64,000 nucleotides of DNA. Origin: Larimichthys crocea. Its lineage: Eukaryota > Chordata > Actinopteri > Sciaenidae. The DNA is taken from positions 15,398,865 to 15,462,864 of the forward strand of contig NC_040022.1 in assembly GCF_000972845.2 (NCBI RefSeq). The letters run 5' to 3'. This document shows, piece after piece, positions 1 to 12,697 of the stretch; the first letter of the stretch is position 1; each line of letters starts with the position of its first letter. The translations under genes and the position numbers were made by a program. The notes under the pieces were generated by a model that was given only the letters and a program-made list of their open reading frames with translations, made no database searches and was not told the origin of the DNA.

Positions 1-745
1 GCCGCTCCATGTGTCCTACTGTCCTCCAAGATCTGTCCGTTGAGAGCAAAACAACCGCTAATGACGGGTTTCCTATAGCAACCCATTACTCACTGTTCGG
101 TCTCTGTGTCATTAGACAGCATCGGGCAAACATGCCCTGGCTCACACCACCAAGGGATATTCTTGTTGTATGTTGTCAGTGTTGTGTGCAGCAATGGATG
201 GTAGAACATAAAAAGATTGTCATGTACATTTATTTTCATTATTGATTGATATCAATCTGATATATATCTGAATGTATTCATTTTTAAGTTGTGTTAGCCC
301 AATGTAATGTCTTTTTATTGCTCAACAGTCCAAAACCTCAAAGATATTCAGTTTACAATGAGAATCCTCACATCTGAGAGGCTGGAAGCTAATTTGCCGC
401 ATTTCGTCTTGAGAAATCACTCAAACAGTTACCATAATCTTCTGTTGATCCACCAATCAGTCCATTGTTACAGCTCTAGAACAAAACACCGTCACCTTTT
501 ACTGGATGTAAGCAGAGTGGAAGAGATTCTGAGGCCCAAAAAGCGTTAAATTTATGGTGTTTTAGTGAAGAAAGGAGGGCGAGTCTGTGGCAGCTTGATA
601 CAGACACACTGCTAGCACATGCATGGCTGCAGACCGGGCACTTCTGCTGACGCCAAAAGGTGTCTGCATTGCAGTGCACGCTCTCTCTCTCTTCCCCCAC
701 CCTCTCCCGCTCTGTCTGTCTTACCGTTTCTTTTCTCAACTCTCT

Positions 746-792
<47 letters not shown>

Positions 793-979
793 GTGTGTTT
801 TTGCTACCTTCCATCTTCTGTCTCCATCTCTCGCCTCCTGTTGTTTTCAGCCTTTTCTAATATCTCCTCTGTCTCATGCAAACTCTTACTGATATGGATT
901 AAATGAGACTGGGACATTCTTATCACCTGAATATTTAATTGAAGCTTAAACATATTTCATCAAGCAGCACCAGTGCCCA

Positions 980-1016
<37 letters not shown>

Positions 1017-2692
1017 GTTGTTTTTTATTTGGCCTCTTTTTGTGCTCTCCATTTTTACGGCTCTAGAGGGTAATTCAAAGTCACTAGTCGAGGACATTTT
1101 TATGTTTGCAGTTGATTGTTCTCACTACAAAACACATCGATTGTGCATCAAGAGTGTCATGAAACTTGGAGTGACAGGCGGTGATCAGGTACAACGCTTA
1201 ATGACCCTGTATCCTGTGACACCTATAAAAGTAAACGTGTAGTCCCTGGCTGTGTCTGTGATTCTGTGTGCATGGCAGGTGATTTAGTGGTAGTGTTAAG
1301 CAGACAAATGGAGCCTGTAGCCCCTCGACCCCCGAAGACTATTGACCTTCATTTGTGTGTTGCACATCTGTGCAATTTGTTACTCTGTCTATCCTTATTG
1401 TTGCTCTGTGCCCTTCTCAATTTAATAGATTGGTTCTGCAAAGTAGAGGGACCGTCTGTCTGTGTGTGTATTTGTGGACTCAGCAGGATCATTTCAGTCA
1501 CGCTGAAGTGAAGGCTTTTCATTTTGGGTTATGGTATATCTGCAGAGAAAATGATGACCTCATGGTTTTCCAAATAGTGTGCAACAGAGAAATAACTCAT
1601 GTCAGGCAGGAGGAGGAGGAGGAGGAGCGTGGCAGTCTGTCAGAGGACGAATAAAGAGAGAGAGGGAAGGAGGGAGGAATGGAGTTTTAGGGACTGCCAT
1701 TTGGCAGTGATCCAGGAGGAAGTAGGAAAGTAGAGCAAGAGAAGAGAGGAAAGGGTGAGTGTGGAAGTCTGCGAGAGGACGAATGGAAAGGAGGCAGATG
1801 GGGAAGAGCTGTGGAAAAGCGGGATGGGGAAAGATAGAGGAGAGAGAACGAGAGAGGAGGGTAAGGTATTGCCTCTTTGGCAGGCGGGACAACGTGTGTG
1901 CCAGAGAACAGAATGGAAAGGGCCCACTATTAAATATGGCCATCTGGAAAGAGGGGGGAGGGTGACGGGGTAGGAGAAAAGCAGAGTACATGTGGAGCAG
2001 GGAGGGTTGAGGAGAGGAGAGGAGAGAAGGAGGACGTGATGTGCACTACTGCAGCACGGTGGAGGGTGGGGTCTCACTGAGTCAAAGCACGTCTGGTGCA
2101 CAAATGAGAGCCCCCCCCCCCAACACACACACACATGAACACACTCCTCCAAAGAGCTGTCAGACCTCCAGCATGTGCACAAGACCCATGTGCCCTTTTC
2201 TAGCCCTACCTTCCTGTTTCTCTTGGACTTTTTTTTCTGGTTTGCACATGTTCACACGTGCAGCCCTCTGTGTGTTAAAGCACAGAGGGCTGCAAGTGAT
2301 GGGAGACGGAGAGAGAGAGAGAGAGAGAGAGTAACATAGCGGTAATTGAATTTTCCTGCAGAGGGGCGTGTGCCTTCGTCTAGAATCTAGACTCTAGTAG
2401 CTTTCTGCCAAATATTGCTGAAAGATTTGCCGGATAGAGAGAGATAGCAAGCGTGGTCGTTATTTTTACAGGTAGTTTGGCCAATTGCATCTTAGCTGTC
2501 AGCACACACAATAAGACACTCAATAGAGCCAGACATGTAGGTGTAAAGTTGCACAATAAAAACACTTGAGCGCTGCTCAGATGTAGGTCATTTCTGAGTG
2601 TGTACCTGCGCTGAAAAGACACTTAGGTTACTTTGATTATCTGTTTGCTCAGCTGTATTCTGCTTTCCTATAGATGCCTTTGATCAAGGGCG

Positions 2693-2737
<45 letters not shown>

Positions 2738-2920
2738 AGACTCATGCACCCGTACAGCAGTAGTGGGAATGAATACTGATGCTCCTGTTAGATAGTGTGC
2801 ATGAGTGTACTGCAGGTCTTTACAGCTCTTTATGGCCAGTGTGTGCCATTTCCACAGCCTTATAAGGCGTGTCTGTCACCATGAGTGGTTTAGACTCGTC
2901 TCCCCACCCACACACACACA

Positions 2921-2951
<31 letters not shown>

Positions 2952-3063
2952 CAAAGGTCTTTGTGAAGGGATAATAGACAGCATGTCTTTTAAATCCATG
3001 CTGTAGTGTCAACAGTAGAGACGAGAACAGTGCGAAGATGTGTAAGCAGCAGCTCCATATACA

Positions 3064-3097
<34 letters not shown>

Positions 3098-6000
3098 TAT
3101 GCACACATGCACATGCATACACACATGTAGATTAGATCCGAACACAATGTCCCAAACAGTGCAGTGAATACACAATGACGAGAGGAACAATAACCTGGTT
3201 AAAAAACAAATCTAGATGTGACATCAAAGTTTCAGTCCTCCTTTGTCAAGACATTTACAAAGCAACAGGCAGATGTTATTATTAATAATAGTATTACTTC
3301 ACTTCTTGTCTGGAGTCGTAAAGTGCAAATAAAAAAAAGCAAGGACCTCCCCAGTGTTGATAAAAGAACAACATTTTGGGAAATGCACACTGTAGTGGCA
3401 AATAACTTATGGTTGGATTTTTCCTTTAACACTTATTCCAAGTTTCCTTTGTTTTTACCACATGGAGAGTGCTTGTGCAGCATGTCAGACCTCTGAGCCC
3501 TTTTTCCAAAAACGATTCCAGAGAGTTTTTTCGTCGTTCACTGTTGCTCAGATTTTATTGCAAAATAAACATAATTTGAAAATAAGATGCAGTTCATTCA
3601 GTGTCTTTAAACTTTAACTGCAGCGTTTGCAGATTCCTTTCATCCGCTGACTCGGGTGAGGTCGACTGAGGTCAATGACGGTATCTTTTGGCAGCCCTGT
3701 TCTTCCAGGATAGTGGATGAGGTGGTGAGACAGAAAAAAATCAACAAATTATGTGAATAAAAATAAATGCAACTCTTACACACACAGTTAGACTGGACTA
3801 TTCATGCCACTCGTGTTTTAATTATGGAGCTAGCTTAGCTTAGCACACACCTTTTAAAGCTCACTAATGTAAAAACTTGTTTGTTTAATCTTTGCACAAA
3901 CAGATACATTGTGGTTTTAAAGGGAGTTCCACACTGTATTATACAATACCACTATTATACTACTAATATAAAAGACTCCACCCTACCGCTCTCCCAAAAA
4001 TGTAGACTACCCTGCCCTACTGTTAAATTGTGTTTTTTTAATGCAGATTTACAAAAATCTTAATGAAACTAAATAAATTAGTGATTTGTCGTCACCATTA
4101 AAACTCATATGGATTCTTCACCAAGTGCTCTGAACACACACACACACACCTACACAAGCTTCTTAGCGACATTAAAGATTTAGGGGTTTTATGTAAATGA
4201 GTTCAGAAAAGCTTCAATCGCAGAAAAAAAGCTCAGTGGGTTTTCATTAAAATCATGTTTTCTGGATCTCCAGCTTCAGTTTAAGCTGCTTGGCCTGTCT
4301 CTCTCTCTCTCTGTCTGTCTGTCTGTCTCTCTGTCAGACTGTCAGTGCTGCTGTCAGCCAGACTGTCTGTAGGACCTCTGGAGGAGAATTCACGCAATGT
4401 GAAATATCCGGCAATATCCTGAAGATGCAGGAATTCAAAACAGCATCTGCAGATTGTTTTCATAGACAGGTCAATATCAGACTCATGTAATGTGGCATCT
4501 CTGTGTTCAAGTGCTAATACAAACAATACTGGCTACCAGTTTAACACACAACCGCTGTAGCCTTTAGTACAGTACATACAGTACAACATACTGTATGTCT
4601 GCCAGCACACATGTTTGTGTAGGTCAGTGTCAACAAGTAAATGTTCAGCTGAGAGTAAGATTTTTAAGATTGTTGAATAAACGCTCATTCATCAATCCAC
4701 ACAGAAATAAATCAACATTTTTTTAACTGATGAACCAGTTCAACAATTGGTTAAAATACCAAATATGTAAGAATTTCTTTTTTTGAAGTCCGCTTCGCTT
4801 AGTCTCTGAGGGTCACTTTTAATGTTTTATGACATTATATAAACAATGAAATTATTAAAAAATAATAGTGGTATTAGATTAGGTGATAAGGTAACTATTA
4901 ATTACATATTTTCTGGCATCAGTTTCTCAACACTTCTATGAGGACTTTGTTTTTAACAGCCATATTTCCTCTGTACACGCCGTCTGTTTGCGCTGGCAGA
5001 ACAACATGTGGTGCTGACGTTAGGCACCAGTAGCAGAAGAGGAGCTGTAGCACTGGGTCGGTTGTTGGTTTCTTGGGGAAACACTTGGTCACATTGGCTG
5101 TTACATAAGGCTCTGCGGTTACGAATAGAGGCCTGTGCTTGACAGTACGGGCTTCGGTGGGACGAGGTCTCACTGCTTGTTTGTGTCTGTTGGTTTGAGT
5201 CTCCTGGATCATGGAGCACCTGACTTCAGATGTTTGTCCAGTTAGGTTGGACTCACACACAGATGCTTAGGTAAGCAACAAGCACTCGTAAGCACACATA
5301 CACACACTTAGACACAGAGCGTTTAAATGTTTTTGGTGGCGTGACAGGAAAGGGAAGGGGAGGTCTGTTGGTCTGACTGGTTTGGAGTGGGATTAGAAAG
5401 GCCAGGAGAATGTCAAGCTTTGTGTAGGTGTTGATGGCTGGTAAAAAAAAAAAAAAAAAAACACTCACATAAAGTGAATTACGTCATGCATGAACTATAA
5501 AAGTACTTTTTCATGCACAGTACAGAGTGGTTTCAGATGCCATGATACAGAGGGCTTGGACAGACGGCAAAACTTGCAGCATGGTTTTTCATAGTAACCT
5601 AGGTCTGCTACATAGTACGCAATAAGCTAAAAAAGTGTGTGTGACAAAGATCGTGGCTTACACAGCAAACAATTACACAGTGGCCAGGGTGACGTGAAAA
5701 CGTCTCTCTTAAATCACGGTGTCAATATGCATCAGCAGAAACTCGAATGAAGATCAGTTTTAAATTTGAGAAACCAGTTTGTGTGTTTTTTTTTGTTTTG
5801 TTGCATATCGCCTCTGCCTCACACTACATAACACCAACATGTAATGCTCACCTTTTTCCAACAGTGCCCCAAGAATTTGTTTTCAAGGGAAATGACCTCC
5901 TCATTGTTACCTGCTCCTTATTTTTCTTTAAGAACCCCTACTTGAAATGTGTAATGCTGCAGCCTCATAAACAGCTCGCTTATCGTTAGCCTCGTTGAGT

Positions 6001-6336
6001 GGCTTCCTCACACAATTTCAAGGAAATTATCAGGTTTGACACGCTGCATGAAAGTGAGGTGGATACATGGCAGATTGTTGAGAGGACGTGTGACATTTAT
6101 TTATTTATAGTCAAATCATAATTGCTGAACAATGCTGTTTTAAACGCCTTTTGGGGCTGTATTCAAAGTACTTCATACTTTTCTCTTTCAATAGAACGAA
6201 AGTTTGAGATCATATCTGTGATTTTGTTGAATGAAAACATCTGTTTCTACACCAACCAACCAACATGGTTATATAAAGTTAGGCCTTTAATTGTGGGAAA
6301 GGAAAGTCCTTACAGTTTTGCTTTATCTCTCTACAG
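1..6336 (+). other. camsap2: camsap2 intron (5' part of gene lies before window)
   Basis: No exon could be recognised here. The first recognised camsap2 exon at 6337 corresponds to roughly residue 135 of the human protein, so the start codon and N-terminal exons must lie upstream of the window and this stretch is intronic. It holds CT, GA, CA and TCTG microsatellites (about 748-788, 982-1014, 2309-2331, 2695-2730, 2910-2951, 3063-3096, 4303-4329). It also has fragments that look like a dispersed percomorph repeat near 3347-3395 and 3820-3920. Open frames in this stretch are products of simple repeats or chance. Confidence 0.7.
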
Positions 6337-9300
6337 AGTTCCCATCTGGCGCTCATAGATACCCTGATGATGGCGTACACGGTGGAGATGGTGAGCGTGG
6401 AGAGGGTGATGTCCTGCATCAACAGGTACTCCTCCGCTGAACCCTCGCACAGTGACGGGCACATCCAGGAGCTGCCTTATGACACAGAGGATGCAATCAT
6501 CACCTGGATCAACAAGGTACACACAGGAGTACGTTTGTGTGCACACAAAACCACAAGGACATGTGCTTTCTCATTTGAGAGGATAACAACTGTACACATC
6601 CTTGAGCCTTTTGCAACGAGGGACACACTGTTCTTTGTTTTACTCCGGATATAGGAGACACGAGAGGCGTTGGAAAGTGAAGTGTGTCAGCACTCAGTTC
6701 CTCCACTGCTGTTTCAAAATCTAATATTTTTGAACTAAACTAGATGAAGCATTGGCACAAACCACATGTAATCATGTCAGAGAGATAAGACATGGCTGAC
6801 CTAACCTAACCTCCTCCGGTCTACTAAAGCAGGATTGGAAGGGTAAAGTTGGACCTAGAGTTGATTGTAACCTTTTAAGAAGTTAGCAGTTAAAGCTAAT
6901 CTGTGACAGCGTCAAAGATTATTCAGACACTTGAAGTTACTTTTACCATCCTTGCAGGAGATGTTTAAGCCTCAAAAGATAACTATGACCTAATTTTACT
7001 TTGCACGGCATGAATTAAGCCATTAAATGTGCAGTCATCACTTACATTCCTCGCTGAAGAAGCTCATGTGTTTGGTCCTCCTTTTTCCAGCCCAGAGGCA
7101 GGAAGATACACATGTAAGATCCATTTACAGACATACACATTCAAAGAAACACGTGTCTCCCTGTGTAGCTTTGAGACATCGCACGCCGTGGTTTGGATTG
7201 GCCGAGCGACCATGTGCATCCCCAGGCCAAAATGTTACATCACTGCTTGTACTGAACCTTTGATGACAGAGGAGCAGTAATCGTAAAAAAAAGGTGGCTT
7301 TTTAAATAAAAAAATACTATTGTCGTATTCTTTGAAGTGCTTTCTACACTGGGCTTGAGTTGGAAGTCAGCAGAGTGCTGGATATTGGGTTACAATTATG
7401 TCTAGTGTCAGTGGCTAATAGGCAGAGGTGGTGGTGAAACGTTTTTTCTTTGATGTGTGGGAGCCTCTTGTTCTCATGTTCAAGTTTTTCCCCTCTTCAA
7501 CACAGACTCACCATTCAGTCTCTCCCTCCCTCCTCTCTCTCTTCTAGGTGAATGAACACCTGAGGGACATCCTCATCGAAGAGCAAAAACTGAGAGAGGC
7601 TTCCTTCCAGGAGTCGAATGCAACAACACAAAAAGTAAAAACACACACACTAACGCAAACTCTCAGTCGTCAGGTATGCAAATATAAGAGTGGTTAAAGC
7701 AATAATTAAATATTTTGTCAGCGTTTTAGCTTAGCATAATGACTGAAAACAAGGGGAAAAAGTAGCCTGGTTCTTTCCTACCCGCATTATTATCTCCAGT
7801 CAAATGTAAAAATCACAGAAGTCACTGCGCCCTAGCTGTTATTGGCCAACAAATAGTTACAGTACATATCGCCCTCTAAAACCACAAATTGTGGTTGATT
7901 ACCGTTAATTCTTTTAGTACTTATTTACTTCCTGCTGAGATTTAGATGAGAAGATTGATACCGCTGTCATATCTGTGTGTTAAGTACAGCTTAGCACAAA
8001 GACTGGGAAACAGTTAGCCTGTCTCTGTCTGAAGTTTTAAAATACACCGACCAGCATCGTTAAAGTTCACCAAGTAAGAGCTTGTATCTCTCTTTGTTCA
8101 ATCCATACACTATACAACACTGTAATCCACTTGAATCTGTTATTTCCTAACAGTAACGAGTCTTGTCATCGTCGGGAGGTTGCCAGGCAACCAGCAGACA
8201 CCACACAGAAGAGCTGTTGTTTGTCAGTAACTAGTTACACCGCGTAACTAGATACAGTGTGTTAATTGGTGAAGCGTTAATGAGCGTATTTTTGAATTTA
8301 CTTACTGGAATAACCAGGGTAGCTGATTTCCCTTTGTTTTTAGTCTTTGGGCTAAAATGTTGAACTATTCTGTTAAAGATCCAGTGTTTTAGATGTATAG
8401 GACTAAAATATGGAATATAACATGAATAAATGTGTTTTCATTAGTGTATAATTACCCAAAAGTAAGATCTTAGAGCCTTTTATATTTGTAAACATAGAGT
8501 TTCTACACTTTTCCACAATGGACAAGCTAAACACTGGCTCTATATAACACCTTCATATTTCATACTTCACACTGGACCTTTAAGAATAGCACGAAAAAAA
8601 GCGAAACATTTTTTTCTCCTGTGTCTTTATCTAATTTGCTTTTTTTGTCAGTTTTGTGCTCTGCTTCTCATACTTGTGTCTTTAACTACTACCCGTAGGC
8701 ATGTGTGCATCTACACAAGGCACACGTGGACACAAATGATATGTACACACACATACGGCACAGTGTAAATCAGAGGAACAGATGAGCTCAGTCAGTCTCG
8801 GACCAGCTGCGAAATGTTGGCAAGAGTCACGACACTGCTGCTTTAGAGGAGACAAAGAAATGTGCCGGGCGGAGGAAGAGAGAAAGAGTGACAGACAGAG
8901 AGAGAGAGAAGGAAAGTGAGGAGGGATAATCAGAGAGAGGGCAATGGGAGAAATGACATCAGGGTGGAGGACATGGAGAGAGACACTCAGGAACTTTGTC
9001 AGCTGTAGCAAAAGAGAGTCGGTGACAGACAGAGGCAGTGTTGTCATGCTGCAGGCCATGTTGTTATGTAAGGTCCGTGTGACACAAAGAGTCAGTCCAC
9101 TGAGACAAACACACAGCAGTCCGCTACTGTCCTCTTCCACTTCAGTTAACCATAAAGCTCCAAGCACGGGGGCCTTATCAGGTCATGACCTTTGCCTCGG
9201 GTCAGCTCTGTGACGGTGACAGTCAGAGGGTAAAAAAAAGGAAAAATAAATATTAACTCAATTCACCTGAACTCAAACAGGAATCTGTAGGTAAACTTCC

Positions 9301-10167
9301 TGTGTTTCAATACCTGCTCAAAGAGCTGCACAGTCTAACCTTTGTCTTAAGTCAACAAGATTAAGAGCCATACTAGCTGCTCTGTGAGCTTGCACTTACA
9401 CACACATGCTGCTAGCAGGCAACGTGGTCGCTATGACAATGCTTACATGGTGATGTTTATCCTGTTCACCATCTTAGTTTCGCATGTCAACATGCTTACA
9501 TTTCATGTATTAGCACAGAGTACAGCTGAGGCTGATGTGATGTGTTAGTTATGCAGGTATCTAGTTGACCTGATGATGGTGCTAAATAAAAACCTCAGGG
9601 ATCACCAAAGTCATTCAGAATCACCCTGAGGTCTTCATGAATGTCTGTGCACAGTTTATCTCCAATTCATCTTGGCCAAAGTGATGATACAAAGGCACAC
9701 CGCAAGCAAAATAATAAAATATGGGAAAGTTACCTTTCTCTTCAAAGAGCTGCGGGATGCTTTGAGAAATCCATTTAGAGGGAGCTTTTATCTGCTGTGG
9801 GAGTTTCTTGGCAAATTTTCTCATGTGCTCATTATCTGTTTTTGTGTCAGTATAGTGAGAGTGATCACGGCCTCACTCCGATTGCTCTGTAAGATGATAA
9901 CACACACAGGATATATGACCCTCTTCCAGACTGACTCACAGACACACTCAGGCATTGTCAAAGGCAACAAATTACAACGAGGGAAGAAGAAGAGGGTCTT
10001 TTAAAGAGTGTGAGGAATACTCTGTGTCAGTCAGCTGCTTTCCTACTCCATGCTCCATCACACAGCTCCCTCTCTACATTATCAACTCCAACAGAAGTCT
10101 ATTCACTGAGTAGGACATTCTCAGAGGAGATAATTTCACACATACACACACTCGTAAGACTGCCTCG

Positions 10168-10200
<33 letters not shown>

Positions 10201-12657
10201 TTAAATGAGCACAAGACACTTCTCAGTAAAGACTTGTCTATTCTGGGATGGTGTGAAAAAATCTTTAACTGTGGTCTTATGACTAAGTGCTCAGGATTTT
10301 TGTGCGTGCAATGTGTGTTTGTGCTTAACATGTGCTTACACATAGGACTGAGTGGAAAGTCTGTACAGCGGACATGTTGGATCATCATAAGCGAATCTAA
10401 AGCAACAGTTATAAAAGTCTGTTTGCAACATTTCTTTTAAAAACAACAACATCTCAACAGATTTTCAATAAAATTTGGTGGAATGTGAGGACAGAAGCCA
10501 AGAAATGAGAGATTACATTTTGGTGCAGATCCACAATAACCGTACAAGATAGATTTTACTGCACAATCTGTGGAACAGATTTGTGAACATGTCTGAACAG
10601 TGGGTAACTAGAAAGTTTTCATTTTAAATAAGAACATTTCCCCTGAAATACTGAAATCTGTACTCTGTGTGGTTCATTTATTTTTAGCCATGATAGCAGT
10701 GTAGCTCTACAGTATGAATAGTAATATTAGTCTGTCCACTACTTTGGTCCCAGGTGAAATACCTTAACAACTATTTAATGAATCACTATGAAATTCATGT
10801 TCCAGACTTTGGCGACCCCTTTATATTCTTGCACCACCAGCAGGTCAAATGTTTTATTTATCCAGTATTTTGTTTATGACCTCACAAATGATTAAATGTT
10901 AGGATAGCTAAACCAAGCTGGTGAACAGTATACCTGCTGAACTTCAGCATATTAACATTGTTTGGAGCATGTTCGCATGTTGACATTTCACAATGACACT
11001 AGCATGGCCTCTTAGTGTTGTGTGGTCTGTTGGTGTGTTATTTTAATTGCTCTTTATGTGATTATTTGAGTGCAATGCCTTTTAGTAAAATGCCATCTTC
11101 ATCTCTAGAGACTTCTTGTGGTTGGATGATTATAAAAACATGAGTTGTGTTTTAGGAAAGCAGTTTATGTAGCATGGTCTGGGAGGGGAGACAAAGTTCT
11201 TTTTTTGCAGTGTAATTTTATATGTAAGAAGTTCTGATATTTTATGATATATATGGGCTAGGCACATGTATGTGCATGGCACGACTAAGTAACTCCCATG
11301 TGTCCCATGATTTTCTATCTCTGTAATACATCCAAACCGATAAATATATATATACACAGACATGCAAGAAGTAAATAGACACCTTCATTCAAATTCAAAT
11401 TAAAGGTGTATTTATTTCTTGCATGTCTGTATATATGCATGGACATTTTAATGAATGTGCAGCCTTTGCAGAGGTACAACATGCACTCTTCTTTCTAGTT
11501 CTGAGAAAGGGTTTGTCTCCAAGTCTCAGCTGTAGTAGCAAAACTATTTTTTTTGTGCTGTTGGCCTAACACCTCTCCAACTCTCTCCTGTTGTTGTCCA
11601 ATCATCATCTACCATCAAGTCTCCTAGCAAATGGTACTGGAGATTAGTACCTGTAAGTCCATCCATTCTGTGGAACTTCTTTTCACCAACCATCACCATC
11701 TACCTCCTCTCCATCTAAACCCAAACCTGCAACGATATGCCCATTCACATTCTCCCCTCATAGTCTCTTGACATTGCATGTGGCCCCAACCCCCATTATG
11801 CACTCATCAGACACCTCCCACCCTTTCCTGCCACAGGCCTCTCCACATTCCTAGTAATCTGATTAATTGATGTGGTAACTATTATAAACTGGCACTACTC
11901 TCAGAGTTGGAAACTCTACCCGAAGAACAAAGATATTCCTATTGTGTATATCATATTACCAGTTTATCTGTTGTCTGTGTTGTACATTGAAAAGAAGTGG
12001 CAACTTCCTCTCTTTCAGTTGTATGTGTTGAATTAGCTGCTGTAGAACAAACAATCAGTGATGCAGTTTATAACCTGTTTATGGAAACCAGTGATTACAG
12101 CTTCCATAATATCACTTGTAAAATGCATATTTAACACCACTCTTGTGTGTTTATGCACAAACTGGGATGCACTGATGCCCTGAAGACATATGTAGTATCG
12201 ACTCTCTGGTTTTTACAGGCCCGGAGAGGCGTACAATAAATCCGCAGGCAGGACTGATGCACTAATATAGATTATTATTAAACTCTATATCACATGCATT
12301 GTCTGCTTCAGCAGCACAGTGGAGATTTAGAGCACCCACTCCCCTCCATATCAGATGTATAACATCGATAACCATTCATTTGCTACATGCATTTTGTCCC
12401 TCTTCTCCTTCTTCTTAGAGAACTAACCACTCCTCACAAGCAATCAAAGGGCGCAAAATAATGCTAGTGTTATGACACGTGCATCTCTTTTATCCATACA
12501 AATGTAAGACGACTCTGTAATTCTTGATGCTGCAGCTGATTATTTGCATGACCGATTTAATCTGCATTATTTGAGTTGAGCCTGAAGCCCATCCCTTGCT
12601 TGAGATTCCTCAAATTAACACTTACATTTGTCTGTGAGTGGGTGTGATTGAGTTGTG

Positions 12658-12697
<40 letters not shown>

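Noticed and set aside
476..906. Several overlapping open frames on both strands
   Set aside because: They are translations of the CT microsatellite (runs of Ser-Leu or Arg-Glu) with no protein character.
1602..2182. Minus-strand frames of 129 and 180 codons
   Set aside because: Low-complexity purine-rich DNA read in two frames at once; no motif and no splice or promoter context.
3063..3096. TCTG repeat as a possible functional array
   Set aside because: Simple tetranucleotide microsatellite within an intron.
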